Shown: positions 24,230 through 33,356 of the stretch, piece after piece
Position numbering within the stretch: the first letter of the stretch is position 1
Layout of the letters: each line of letters begins with the position of its first letter
Source: Christiangramia sp.
Lineage (GTDB): Bacteria > Bacteroidota > Bacteroidia > Flavobacteriales > Flavobacteriaceae
NCBI RefSeq assembly: GCF_029937855.1
Contig: NZ_JAPYPC010000036.1
Coordinates: 1 to 33,360 of the forward strand
DNA: 33,360 bases
Direction: 5' to 3'
The notes under the pieces: model-generated
Seen by the model: the letters and a program-made list of their open reading frames with translations, nothing else
The model's database searches: none
Told to the model about the DNA's origin: nothing
Position numbers and translations under genes: made by a program

Positions 24230-25183
24230 ATGAGTAATACGATTACTAAATCAAATTTTAATTTTCCCGGACAGCAATCTGTTTATAAAGGCAAAGTGAG
24301 GGATGTCTATTTTTTAGAAAATGATCTTCTTGTGATGATCGCTTCAGACAGGCTTTCGGCTTTTGATGTGGTGATGCCAAAAGGTATTCCTTACAAGGGA
24401 CAAATCCTGAACCAGATCGCTACCAAGATGATGGAAAAAACCAGCGATATTGTTCCAAACTGGCTGGAGGCAACACCAGATCCTAATGTCGCGATCGGTA
24501 AAAAATGTGAACCTTTTAAGGTAGAGATGGTGATTCGCGGTTATATGTCTGGCCACGCAGCCAGGGAATATAAAGCCGGTAAAAGGGAATTATGTGGGGT
24601 GGCGATGCCTGAAGGTTTAAAAGAGAATGATAAATTTCCGGAACCGCTTATAACTCCTGCCACCAAAGCAGAACATGGAGATCATGATGAAGATATTTCA
24701 CGGGAAAACATCATTAAGCGAGGAATTGTTTCTGAAAAAGATTATTTAAAACTTGAAGATTACACCAGGAAGTTATTTCAACGTGGAACTGAAATAGCTG
24801 CAAAGCAGGATCTAATTTTAGTGGACACCAAATATGAATTCGGAAAAACTGCTGATGGTAAAATTGTCCTTATAGACGAGATCCATACCCCAGATTCTTC
24901 CAGGTATTTTTACAAAAATGGATACCAGGAGAGACAGGAAAAAGGAGAAGCCCAAAAGCAACTTTCAAAAGAATTTGTTCGCCAATGGTTGATCTCAAAT
25001 AATTTTCAGGGATTAGAAGGACAACAGGTTCCTGAAATGAGCGATGAATATATCGAGTCTGTTTCTGAAAGGTATATTGAGCTTTACGAGAATATTACCG
25101 GTGATAAATTTGAAAAGGCTGATGTTTCTAATATTGAAGAGAGAATTCAAAAAAATGTAGAATCTTATCTAAAAGCTCAATAA
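24230..25183 (+). CDS. purC: Phosphoribosylaminoimidazole-succinocarboxamide synthase (PurC)
   Basis: A 317-residue SAICAR synthase catalysing the ATP-dependent joining of CAIR and aspartate in de novo purine synthesis. Family marks are [39 protein letters not shown] near the N terminus, [16 protein letters not shown], and [27 protein letters not shown]. The longer C-terminal tail is that of the Bacteroidota type. It follows phoH by 21 bases on the same strand and is probably co-transcribed. Confidence 0.95.
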   Translation: MSNTITKSNFNFPGQQSVYKGKVRDVYFLENDLLVMIASDRLSAFDVVMPKGIPYKGQILNQIATKMMEKTSDIVPNWLEATPDPNVAIGKKCEPFKVEMVIRGYMSGHAAREYKAGKRELCGVAMPEGLKENDKFPEPLITPATKAEHGDHDEDISRENIIKRGIVSEKDYLKLEDYTRKLFQRGTEIAAKQDLILVDTKYEFGKTADGKIVLIDEIHTPDSSRYFYKNGYQERQEKGEAQKQLSKEFVRQWLISNNFQGLEGQQVPEMSDEYIESVSERYIELYENITGDKFEKADVSNIEERIQKNVESYLKAQ

Positions 25184-25204
25184 AATAATTTTTAAAAACG
25201 AATT

Positions 25205-25229
25205 GGCAGATTGAGCCTGTCGAAATCTA
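25205..25229. repeat. Interspersed repeat fragment downstream of purC
   Basis: AGATTGAGCCTGTCGAAATCT has 5-bp inverted ends. GAGCCTGTCGAAATC-type sequences recur between genes in many Flavobacteriia, a statement from general knowledge; only one copy is in this window. The region 25184-25320 otherwise holds nothing I can identify. Confidence 0.4.
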
Positions 25230-25320
25230 AAGAATCAGTTTAACAAAAAAAATTTACCAGATAGAATAGAATATTTTTACCTGTTATAACTTTTTTGATT
25301 CCTTACGATTTAATAATTTT

Positions 25321-25353
25321 AAAGACAGAACCGGTTTAACCGGTTCTGTCTTT
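25321..25353 (+). terminator. Strong intrinsic terminator just upstream of acs
   Basis: A 14 to 16-bp perfect stem (25321-25336 with 25338-25353, core GACAGAACCGG/CCGGTTCTGTC) is followed by a run of T. It terminates purC transcription. The acs start is only 21 bases beyond it. Confidence 0.9.
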
Positions 25354-25374
25354 TTTCATTTAACCAACTTAACC

Positions 25375-27288
25375 ATGAGCAATTATCACATAAAGAATCT
25401 AGAGGAATATTTTCAGGTATATCGTAAATCTGTTCGGGAACCGGAAAATTTCTGGCAGGAAGTAGCCGAAGAACATTTTGTCTGGAGAAAAAAATGGGAT
25501 AATGTGTTGAGCTGGGATTTTTCAAAACCAGAGGTGAAATGGTTTGAAAATGCTAAACTTAATATTACTGAAAATTGTATAGATCGTCACCTTCTGGCAC
25601 ATGGAGATAAAACAGCGATCATTTGGGAGCCTAACGATCCAAAAGAAGAGGCTTTACATCTTAGTTTTAATGAACTTCATAAAAAGGTAAATCAATTTGC
25701 CAATGTGCTGAAAGATAACGGGATCCAGAAAGGTGATAAGGTATGTATTTATTTACCAATGATTCCCGAGTTGGCTTTCGCTGTTTTAGCCTGTGCAAGG
25801 ATTGGAGCTATACATTCCGTGGTATTTGCTGGATTCTCAGCTTCGGCCCTCGCCACCAGAACTGTGGATGCCGATTGTAAAATGTTGCTTACTTCAGATG
25901 GTTCTTTCCGCGGGGAAAAGACAATAGATCTGAAAGGGATTGTTGACAAAGCGCTGGAAGACTGCCCCGATGTAGAAACAGTCTTAGTAGCCAAAAGAAC
26001 CGGTGCAGATGTTAATATGAAAGAAGGTCGCGATAAATGGCTGGAACCATTGATGGAAGAAGCTTCAAAAAAATGTGCTCCCGAAATAATGGATGCTGAA
26101 GATCCTTTATTTATCCTTTATACTTCAGGATCTACCGGAAAACCCAAAGGCATGTTGCATACCACTGCCGGATATATGGTGTATTCTGCCTATACATTTA
26201 AGAATATTTTCAATTACCAAGATGATGATGTCTATTGGTGTACAGCAGATATTGGCTGGATTACCGGGCATTCCTACATCGTTTATGGCCCCTTGTTAAA
26301 TGGAGCAACTACAGTAATGTTCGAAGGAGTGCCATCCTATCCCGATTTTGGCCGGTTTTGGGAGATCGTGGAAAAACATAAAGTAAATCAATTTTATACT
26401 GCTCCAACGGCTATCAGGGCGCTGGCAAAAAAGAACCTTGATTTTGTAGATAAGTATGATCTTTCTTCCCTTAAAGTTCTGGGAACTGTGGGTGAGCCAA
26501 TTAATGAAGAAGCATGGCACTGGTACGATAATAATATCGGTAAAAATAAAAGTCCGATTGTAGATACCTGGTGGCAAACTGAAACCGGAGGAATTATGAT
26601 CTCGCCAATTCCGTTTGCTACTCCAACAAAACCGACTTTTGCTACTTTACCATTTCCTGGAATTCAACCCCTTTTGATGGATGAAGAAGGAAAAGAGATC
26701 AAAGGAAATCAGGTTGATGGTAGGTTGTGTATAAAGTTTCCATGGCCTTCCATGGCACGAACTATTTATGGAAATCATGATCGTTATAAAGAAACCTATT
26801 TTTCAACCTTCGAAAATAAATATTTCACTGGTGATGGTGCCTTACGAGACGAAACCGGATATTACAGGATTACAGGTAGAGTAGATGATGTAATTATTGT
26901 TTCCGGTCATAATTTAGGGACTGCTCCAATTGAAGATGCAATTAACGAGCATCCGGCGGTGGCAGAATCTGCTGTGGTTGGTTTTCCTCATGAAGTGAAG
27001 GGAAATGCGCTATACGGATTTGTGATTTTGAAGGAATCCGGGGAGTCAAGAAATCAGGATAATCTCCGAAAAGAAATCAATCAGCAGATCGCAGATAAGA
27101 TAGGACCTATTGCCAAACCCGAAAAAATACAGTTTGTGGAAGGCTTACCGAAGACCAGAAGTGGTAAGATCATGAGAAGGATACTTAGAAAAATTGCTTC
27201 AGGGGATACTTCAGATCTAGGGGATACTTCTACTTTATTAAATCCTGAAGTGGTAGAAGATATTATTGCAGGTGCAGAAATGTACTAA
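25375..27288 (+). CDS. acs: Acetyl-CoA synthetase (AMP-forming)
   Basis: A 637-residue acetate-CoA ligase that activates acetate through acetyl-AMP. The AMP-binding signature YTSGSTGKPKG is at 249-259, and TWWQTETGG follows in the middle. The C-terminal catalytic lysine is in RSGKIMRR (Lys598), the site of regulatory acetylation in the family. Length and domain order are normal. A terminator ends 21 bases before its start, so its promoter must be very close or within that hairpin region. It converges with the exonuclease gene with only 4 bases between stops. Confidence 0.96.
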   Translation: MSNYHIKNLEEYFQVYRKSVREPENFWQEVAEEHFVWRKKWDNVLSWDFSKPEVKWFENAKLNITENCIDRHLLAHGDKTAIIWEPNDPKEEALHLSFNELHKKVNQFANVLKDNGIQKGDKVCIYLPMIPELAFAVLACARIGAIHSVVFAGFSASALATRTVDADCKMLLTSDGSFRGEKTIDLKGIVDKALEDCPDVETVLVAKRTGADVNMKEGRDKWLEPLMEEASKKCAPEIMDAEDPLFILYTSGSTGKPKGMLHTTAGYMVYSAYTFKNIFNYQDDDVYWCTADIGWITGHSYIVYGPLLNGATTVMFEGVPSYPDFGRFWEIVEKHKVNQFYTAPTAIRALAKKNLDFVDKYDLSSLKVLGTVGEPINEEAWHWYDNNIGKNKSPIVDTWWQTETGGIMISPIPFATPTKPTFATLPFPGIQPLLMDEEGKEIKGNQVDGRLCIKFPWPSMARTIYGNHDRYKETYFSTFENKYFTGDGALRDETGYYRITGRVDDVIIVSGHNLGTAPIEDAINEHPAVAESAVVGFPHEVKGNALYGFVILKESGESRNQDNLRKEINQQIADKIGPIAKPEKIQFVEGLPKTRSGKIMRRILRKIASGDTSDLGDTSTLLNPEVVEDIIAGAEMY

Positions 27289-27292
27289 AATT

Positions 27293-27964
27293 CTATATTT
27301 TATAAATATCCTTTAAGCTCGTGTCTTTTCCTTTATTAAGACGGCCCAGCAATTTCATAAAAACCAGCGCGGTTATAAAAGCGTCCCCAGCTGCGGTATG
27401 CCTATCGGTAAGATCGATGTTATAATCCTCTGCGATTTCATCAAGAGAATATATTTTATTCTTATCTATCAGGTTAGTGGTAATTCTTGTTTTCTTATAA
27501 AGGATAGCGGTGTCCAGGAATTTGTTTTTTAGCCCGGGAAGCCCTTGTCTTTTCAATGCCTGATTGATCATTTTTTTATCGAATCCTGCATGATGTGCTA
27601 CTAAAACTGAGTTTTGAATATAGCTGAGAAATTTCTTTAGTGCTTCTTGCTCTGAGAGTTTGGTGAATTTCTCATTCTGAATAATCCCATGGATTTTTAC
27701 GGTTTCCGGATTAAATTTTTCCTGGTCAAGAAATACCTCAAAATTATCACTGATCTCTATGCTTTTATTTTGAATCCTCACCGCTCCAATACTTAATATT
27801 CTATCTTCCTCATAATCGAATCCCGTAGTTTCGGTATCGAAGCTTACAAAGTTAATTTCTGAAATTTTTGCCGGGAGCTTTTCTTCAAAACTTTGAGAAT
27901 AATTTTGCCAGAAAAAAGGAAGTTCCTGCTCATTTTTATTTTTCTTAAACCATTCTCTAATCAT
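27293..27964 (-). CDS. DnaQ-like 3'-5' exonuclease
   Basis: A 223-residue DEDDh exonuclease related to the polymerase III epsilon subunit. ExoI is FVSFDTETTGFD (D43, E45), ExoII lies around VLVAHHAGFDKKMI, and ExoIII is DRHTAAGDAFITALVF with the His and Asp. Its start overlaps the stop of the CBS/DUF294 gene by 4 bases. The pairing of this exonuclease with a cNMP/CBS/DUF294 protein, next to acs, is also found in many Proteobacteria, where it accompanies acetate genes. Confidence 0.9.
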   Translation of the reverse strand: MIREWFKKNKNEQELPFFWQNYSQSFEEKLPAKISEINFVSFDTETTGFDYEEDRILSIGAVRIQNKSIEISDNFEVFLDQEKFNPETVKIHGIIQNEKFTKLSEQEALKKFLSYIQNSVLVAHHAGFDKKMINQALKRQGLPGLKNKFLDTAILYKKTRITTNLIDKNKIYSLDEIAEDYNIDLTDRHTAAGDAFITALVFMKLLGRLNKGKDTSLKDIYKI

Positions 27965-29883
27965 AAGTAGTATGTAATTTCGAACCTGACTTTAATAAGT
28001 TCCTGGATCTCCTTAATAGTTTTAAAACATCGTTTAAGCTTAATTTTATCTTCTTTTCCCAGATCTTCGAGATTTATAAACCTTCCGTTATCTTTATTTT
28101 TTAAACCCTGCTTTGTCCTGAACTTTATAAGAACTTTGGAAGAATAAGCACAGGCCTGGTAGATTTCTTTATTATTAGGTTCCAGTTGAGCCAATTTTTG
28201 AAATCTTTCTGCAGTATTACTTATATTTTTTACCTGGTGTTCCAGGATTAAAACCCGGGCAGCATCTGTAAGCGGCAGGATTCCACGCTTTTTAATATCA
28301 AAAAGATCCTTTTTCTCTCCATCGTGTTCTACTAAAAACTGCCGGAAGAACCCAAGTGGCGAAGGATTCCTCAATGCCTGTGCTGCGAGTCTATTTAAAA
28401 AATTTCTATTTCCTTTTAAAATTTCAAACACATGATCTGAAAGTTGATTTGTAAGCCTTACATCTCCATAACTGATGTCAAAATCAAAAAATATCTGGCA
28501 AAGCAGGATTTCATCTTTCCCCGAGCTAGTCACCCATTGGGAGAATTGATCTTTCCATTCTGAAAGTGATAAACAATATTTAGGATTTCTGGCCATCATT
28601 TCTGCAGGACAAAATTGATAACCTATAATATTTAATCTTTTAGTAATCTTTTTAGCAAGTTTCAGAAAATAAAGTCTGGTTTCTTCTAGTTTTTCTTCAG
28701 GAACATCTTCAAATATTAAAGCATTATCCTGATCTGTATGCAGTAATTGTTCTTTTCTTCCCTGACTTCCTAAAGACATCCATGCAAACCTGACAGGAAC
28801 AGGAGACTCCATTTTTTCAATGCACCTTTCAATGGTTCGTTTAATAGTGGCGTCGTTCAGTTCAAAAATGATATTGGAGATATGGGTTAAGGGGATATTA
28901 CTTTTTAAATATCCATTTAAAAGAGTGCTTATTTTATTCCTTATCCGCTTAAGTTTCTTTGTACTACCAGCCCTTTTGATCGCTTTCATTAAAACCGCAG
29001 GATTATTTCCCTGTGATACCATAATATCATGTTCAGATACTATTCCCTTTACTTTGGTATTAGGGGTGCCATCTTTAGTGATGCAAATGTGGTTAATATT
29101 GTGTTTCATCATTGTAAGCTGAGCCTGGGAAATAGTTAGCTCTTTAGAATAACAGATTACGGGGGAATTCATAACTTCACTAATGGTTTTTTCGATAGGA
29201 AATTTACCTGTAACCACCAATTCCCGAAAATCAACATCAGTTACTATTCCTACAGGTTTTTTATTTTCTACTACAATAACGGATCCCACATTTTTATTGC
29301 TCATTAAAATGGCAGATTTTTTAATACTGGTTTCAGGGGAAACCGTCACGATCTTTTTAATTATGTTAATAGGCTGTAATTCGAAAAGTGCCTCCTGCTT
29401 AAAGCTTATGTCTTCATCTTCTGAAATAAGTTTACCTCTATTTTCCGTAGAATAAGGGTTTCTCGTGTTGGAGGCAAAACTCTCCATAAGAAAATTACCA
29501 ACATTTGCATTGCTTATTGCATAAGGTCTGAAAATGTGTAATGGGATAGCGTAAATCACGCTTTCTTCATCGGTTATTGCATTAATTTGGTAATTCTCTT
29601 TTGCAAAAAGGGGGCGTAATCCAAAAATATCGCCTTCGTCACATTTATCGATCGTTTCAGGATTATGGTTCTCATCTATTTTTTGAAGATCCACGGCTCC
29701 TTTCTGAACGATGTAGAAATATTCATGAACATTTTCGTCCTTAGCAAAAATTGTTTCCCCCTGCTTAAAATATATTACTTTAATTTCACGGGCAACAACC
29801 TCTAATTGCGAATTTTCCAGCAACGAAAAAGGAGGGAAGTTCCGTAGAAAATCAGCAATACGTGTGGCAATAGAATTTGGCAT
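27961..29883 (-). CDS. cNMP-binding/CBS/DUF294 nucleotidyltransferase-like protein
   Basis: A 640-residue multidomain signalling protein. A cyclic-nucleotide-type binding domain spans about 15-130. A CBS pair is at about 170-295 (SPETSIKKSAILMSNKNVGSVIVVENKKPVGIVTDVDFRELV, then a second copy). A DUF294 nucleotidyltransferase-like domain follows with SLGSQGRKEQLLHTDQDNALIF, whose GS...TDQD motif resembles GlnD and GlnE. A C-terminal DUF294_C helical domain completes it. It probably senses adenine nucleotides or cyclic nucleotides. It is the first gene of a pair with the DnaQ-like exonuclease; the target of the nucleotidyl transfer is unknown. Confidence 0.88.
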   Translation of the reverse strand: MPNSIATRIADFLRNFPPFSLLENSQLEVVAREIKVIYFKQGETIFAKDENVHEYFYIVQKGAVDLQKIDENHNPETIDKCDEGDIFGLRPLFAKENYQINAITDEESVIYAIPLHIFRPYAISNANVGNFLMESFASNTRNPYSTENRGKLISEDEDISFKQEALFELQPINIIKKIVTVSPETSIKKSAILMSNKNVGSVIVVENKKPVGIVTDVDFRELVVTGKFPIEKTISEVMNSPVICYSKELTISQAQLTMMKHNINHICITKDGTPNTKVKGIVSEHDIMVSQGNNPAVLMKAIKRAGSTKKLKRIRNKISTLLNGYLKSNIPLTHISNIIFELNDATIKRTIERCIEKMESPVPVRFAWMSLGSQGRKEQLLHTDQDNALIFEDVPEEKLEETRLYFLKLAKKITKRLNIIGYQFCPAEMMARNPKYCLSLSEWKDQFSQWVTSSGKDEILLCQIFFDFDISYGDVRLTNQLSDHVFEILKGNRNFLNRLAAQALRNPSPLGFFRQFLVEHDGEKKDLFDIKKRGILPLTDAARVLILEHQVKNISNTAERFQKLAQLEPNNKEIYQACAYSSKVLIKFRTKQGLKNKDNGRFINLEDLGKEDKIKLKRCFKTIKEIQELIKVRFEITYYL

Positions 29884-29923
29884 AGTTCAAATTTATCTGA
29901 ATTATAACAATTATGCCCCTATA

Positions 29924-31006
29924 TTAATCTTCAATTTCTATTTTATAATCCTTAATTAATTTGTGAATTGCTTCTTCTGTTTCTGAGAGCTGCGTATAGG
30001 TTGGAGCTTTATCCTGCTTTACTTTTTTAAAATAAGGAACAATCTCACCGGTTTCATAGGTTTCAATAATCTTTGGATGCACATAATAACTTCTGCAAAC
30101 TGCACGGGTATTTCCCAATCCTTCAGCGGCAGCATCAAAGCCTTTAAGAATATTCTTTTTATTCTCTTTCTCGTCCTTTGTAAAGCCTATTTCCCGTAAG
30201 GTTTCAAAGAAAATTTTGGAAGCAGACCATGTTCTGAAATCTTTAGCAGAATACATTTCACCACTCAATTCGTGGATATATTCATTAATCATCCCGCTAT
30301 CAATACTTTGCTTTTCCCCATTTTCATTATAAAACTTGAAAAGCTCCCACCCGGGAATCTCTTCGCATTGATTTATTAATTCTACAAGTCCCTGGTCTTC
30401 GATGCTAATAGAATGTTCTTTCCCTTTCTTGCCCACAAATTCAAATTTAATTCCGCCCTCGAAGGTCTTAACATGCCGGGTTCTAAAAGTGGAAAGTCCA
30501 TACGTTTTATTTTGCCTGGCATAGTAATGATTTCCAATTCGTATATGGGTTTCTTCCATTAAACGAATTACAAGCGCCAACACTTTTCTTTTGGGCATTC
30601 CTTCAAGATCCAGATCTTTATCAACCTGTTTCCTGATTTTTGGAAGGATCTTTCCAAAAGCGGTCATTTTGAAAAATTTGGTCTGATTTCTAATTCTAGA
30701 CCAGGTGGGGTGATACATATATTGCTTACGATCCTTTTCATCCCTACCAACCGCTTGTAGGTGCCCATTTGAGAGGTGGGTTATCTTCACATTTTTCCAT
30801 GCAGGAGGAATCACAAGTTTTTTTATTCTTTCAATAGTATCCGGATCAGAAATTTTCTCCTCTTTCTTATAATAAGCAAAACCACGCCCTACTTTTTTTC
30901 TTTGAATGGATAAGTGGTTTTCTGAAACGTATCTCAGATTGGCAATTTTTACGGCTTGGTGAGGATCGTTTAGTAAAGTTTCAACATCATCTGGCGACAG
31001 CGTCAT
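29924..31006 (-). CDS. DNA topoisomerase IB (eukaryotic-like)
   Basis: A 360-residue type IB topoisomerase that relaxes positive and negative supercoils through a 3'-phosphotyrosine link. The N-terminal segment matches the bacterial TopIB lobe (IPPAWKNVKITHLSNGHLQAVGRDEKDRKQYMYHP). The catalytic domain holds HIRIGNHYYARQNKTYGLSTFRTRHV, R258 in DFRTWSAS, and the active-site Tyr in SYYVHP (Tyr308 most likely). Length fits the family. It is transcribed alone and lies between two signalling or housekeeping genes. Confidence 0.9.
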   Translation of the reverse strand: MTLSPDDVETLLNDPHQAVKIANLRYVSENHLSIQRKKVGRGFAYYKKEEKISDPDTIERIKKLVIPPAWKNVKITHLSNGHLQAVGRDEKDRKQYMYHPTWSRIRNQTKFFKMTAFGKILPKIRKQVDKDLDLEGMPKRKVLALVIRLMEETHIRIGNHYYARQNKTYGLSTFRTRHVKTFEGGIKFEFVGKKGKEHSISIEDQGLVELINQCEEIPGWELFKFYNENGEKQSIDSGMINEYIHELSGEMYSAKDFRTWSASKIFFETLREIGFTKDEKENKKNILKGFDAAAEGLGNTRAVCRSYYVHPKIIETYETGEIVPYFKKVKQDKAPTYTQLSETEEAIHKLIKDYKIEIED

Positions 31007-31085
31007 AGTTTTTCAGTTAAAGATAAGCTGAAATTGTCCTTACATTATTTAAAATATTGTGAAAATATGTCCGCTATAAAAAAGT

Positions 31086-31109
31086 AAACTCCCTGAATTC
31101 AGGGAGTTT
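31086..31109. terminator. Perfect palindrome terminator between M42 peptidase and topoisomerase IB
   Basis: A perfect 24-base palindrome (core CTCCCTGAATTCAGGGAG) folds into a hairpin and is followed on the minus strand by CTTTTTTATAG. It lies 24 bases past the peptidase stop. It may also act as a two-way element. Confidence 0.75.
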
Positions 31110-31133
31110 AACACATAATTAAACAATGTTGTA

Positions 31134-32222
31134 CTAATCGAAATAACTAAAACGCTCCCCTTCTTTAATATTTAGAAGTGATTCGTAGATAAGATTGATC
31201 ACATTTTCAACATCATTGCGATGCACCATTTCTACAGTAGTGTGCATGTACCTTAAAGGTAGTGATATCAATGCGGAGGGAACACCACCGTTACTGTATG
31301 CAAAAGCATCAGTATCGGTACCCGTAAATCTGGACGAAGCATGACGCTGAAAAGGAATTTTCTTGTTTTCAGCGGTCTCAATGATCAATTCCCTTAATCT
31401 ATTCTGAACTGCGGGAGCATAAGAGATCACCGGGCCAGCACCAATCTTATTCAATCCATTGGTCTTCTTTTCGATCATGGGTGTAGTGGTGTCGTGGGTT
31501 ACATCTGTAACAATGGCCACGTTTGGCTGAATTCTATGTGTGATCATTTCTGCACCACGTAACCCAATTTCTTCCTGAACGGAATTAGTAATGTAAAGAC
31601 CAAAAGGTAATTCTTTTTTATTTTCTTTCAGGAGTCTTGCTACCTGGGCGATCATAAAGCCCCCAATTCGGTTATCCAGCGCACGGCAAACGAATTTATC
31701 TTCATTAAGAACAAAGAATTCATCTGGATAGGTGATAACGCATCCCACATGAACCCCTAATTTTTCCACATCCTCCTTATTATCACACCCAACATCAATA
31801 CATATATTGTCCATCTTCGGAGATTGCTCTTTTTCCTTATCTCTGGTATGAATGGCCGGCCAGCCAAAAACGCCTTTTACAATGCCGTTCTTAGTATGAA
31901 TATTTACTCTTTTTGAAGCGGCAATTTGATGATCACTACCTCCGTTTCTTACCACATAGATCAATCCTTCATCATTAATATAGTTCACGTACCAGGAAAT
32001 CTCATCAGCATGACCTTCTATTACTACCTTGTATTCAGCTTTAGGATTTATAACGCCAACTGCGGTCCCGTAGGTATCAGTAATGAATTCATCTACATAA
32101 GGCTTAAGATATTTCATCCATAATTTTTGACCTTCAGATTCATAACCGGTTGGAGCTGCATTATTTAGATAGCTTTCTAAAAACTCTAATGATTTTTTGT
32201 CCAGTATTTCGTTTTTCTTCAT
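31134..32222 (-). CDS. M42-family metallopeptidase (glutamyl aminopeptidase/endoglucanase-like)
   Basis: A 362-residue dinuclear zinc aminopeptidase of the M42 family. The metal ligands are visible: H71 and D73 in VIEGHADEISW, the Asp of RALDNRIGG, the Glu pair in QEEIGLRGA, the Asp in TDVTHD, and the final His in LRYMHTTVE. These cytosolic enzymes remove N-terminal residues and often form large tetrahedral complexes. It is transcribed alone and ends in a strong palindromic terminator. Confidence 0.92.
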   Translation of the reverse strand: MKKNEILDKKSLEFLESYLNNAAPTGYESEGQKLWMKYLKPYVDEFITDTYGTAVGVINPKAEYKVVIEGHADEISWYVNYINDEGLIYVVRNGGSDHQIAASKRVNIHTKNGIVKGVFGWPAIHTRDKEKEQSPKMDNICIDVGCDNKEDVEKLGVHVGCVITYPDEFFVLNEDKFVCRALDNRIGGFMIAQVARLLKENKKELPFGLYITNSVQEEIGLRGAEMITHRIQPNVAIVTDVTHDTTTPMIEKKTNGLNKIGAGPVISYAPAVQNRLRELIIETAENKKIPFQRHASSRFTGTDTDAFAYSNGGVPSALISLPLRYMHTTVEMVHRNDVENVINLIYESLLNIKEGERFSYFD

Positions 32223-32341
32223 AGTTCAAATTAATTTTTACGAATTTAAAAAGTTTTAGATGGGTAACAACTTGCTATTGATTAATTTTGGAATGATTTT
32301 GGTGAAATTTAATTCTGTAATAGTTTGAAATTAGACTTTTA

Positions 32342-33052
32342 GTGATCAAATATTTATACATATTAATTGGAATAATAGGATTGAATGGATTTGCTCAGGA
32401 GAGAAGATCAGAGCCTCAAGACACTGTTGAAAATGATACTATTGAAAAACGGTACATGATTATCGCGGGGGATTCTATTCCTCGAGAGACCATAGATCTT
32501 GAAGAAGTGGTGCTGCTGCGTAAACTTAAATTCGATAGTAATACAGATAGGAAGCGCTATTTAATATTAAGGAGAAAAACCAGAAAAGTGTATCCTTATG
32601 CCAAACTGGCATCTGAAAGACTGGTAGAGTTGAATTCCAGATTAAACGATATAAAGTCCAGAAGGGAAAGAAAAAAATACACCAAAATCGTTCAGAATTA
32701 TATTGAAGATGAATTTTCAACTGAATTAAAAAAGCTTACCCGAACTGAAGGCCAGATTTTAGTAAAACTAATTCATCGGCAAACAGGCGTTACAACATTT
32801 GACCTGGTAAGGGAGCTTAAGAGTGGTTGGAGAGCTTTTTGGTATAATACTACGGCAAGTATGTTCGATATATCTTTGAAAGAGGAGTATCACCCTGAAT
32901 CTAATCAGGAAGATTTTTTAATCGAGGATATTTTACAAAGGTCTTTTCGAGATAATATTTTAGAAAGACAGTCAAGCGCATTAGATTTTGAGTATCTTGA
33001 TCTAAGCGATAAATGGAATAATCGCGAATCCCTTAAAAAAAGAAGCAGGTAA
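32342..33052 (+). CDS. DUF4294 domain-containing exported protein
   Basis: A 236-residue protein starting at GTG 32342; an in-frame stop lies 7 codons upstream and no earlier start fits. Residues 1-18 look like a signal peptide (IKYLYILIGIIGLNGFAQ), so it is probably periplasmic or exported. The conserved part begins at IDLEEVVLLRKLKFDSNTDRKRYLILRRKTRKVYPYAKLASERL. It ends in a helical segment with GWRAFWYNTTASMFDISL. The function of the family, which is restricted mainly to Bacteroidota, is unknown. Confidence 0.88.
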   Translation: MIKYLYILIGIIGLNGFAQERRSEPQDTVENDTIEKRYMIIAGDSIPRETIDLEEVVLLRKLKFDSNTDRKRYLILRRKTRKVYPYAKLASERLVELNSRLNDIKSRRERKKYTKIVQNYIEDEFSTELKKLTRTEGQILVKLIHRQTGVTTFDLVRELKSGWRAFWYNTTASMFDISLKEEYHPESNQEDFLIEDILQRSFRDNILERQSSALDFEYLDLSDKWNNRESLKKRSR

Positions 33053-33320
33053 TTCTACTTCAATCCTACAAATTTCCAGACGGCTCTGCCTGTGGACTGT
33101 TTGCTTTTTGGCAGAGGTTGGAACTGCTTTTTTGCAGTTCTGGATGAAGGAAAATAAAAAAAGTTTTTGGACGGGATACTAAAATGATACCGATAACTAT
33201 CGGTACGGTGAAATACCCTTACTGATTGTCTTGGGAGAGTCTTTTTTAAAAAATTTTGTTAACTCTGACCTTCAGAGGATTAAGTTTTAATCTTAATTTT
33301 ATCTAAAAAAACTCAAATTT
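33053..33320. other. Gene-less stretch with several inverted repeats
   Basis: No gene is seen. Hairpins occur at CTCTGCC/GGCAGAG (33084-33090 with 33110-33116), GAACTGC-TTTTTT-GCAGTTC (33121-33140) and TACCGATA/TATCGGTA (33188-33195 with 33198-33205). The first two may act as terminators for the DUF4294 gene, though no T-run directly follows. The third may be an operator for a gene to the right. Confidence 0.45.
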
Positions 33321-33323
33321 TTA

Positions 33324-33356
33324 TTTGGTGGAAAGGAAGAAGTTGGTGTATATTTG
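33324..33356 (+). promoter_or_regulatory. Bacteroidota-type promoter reading out of the window
   Basis: TTTG (33324-33327) is followed by 21 bases and TATATTTG (33349-33356), a clear TAnnTTTG match. Transcription would start near 33363, beyond the window, so the target gene is not visible. Confidence 0.7.
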
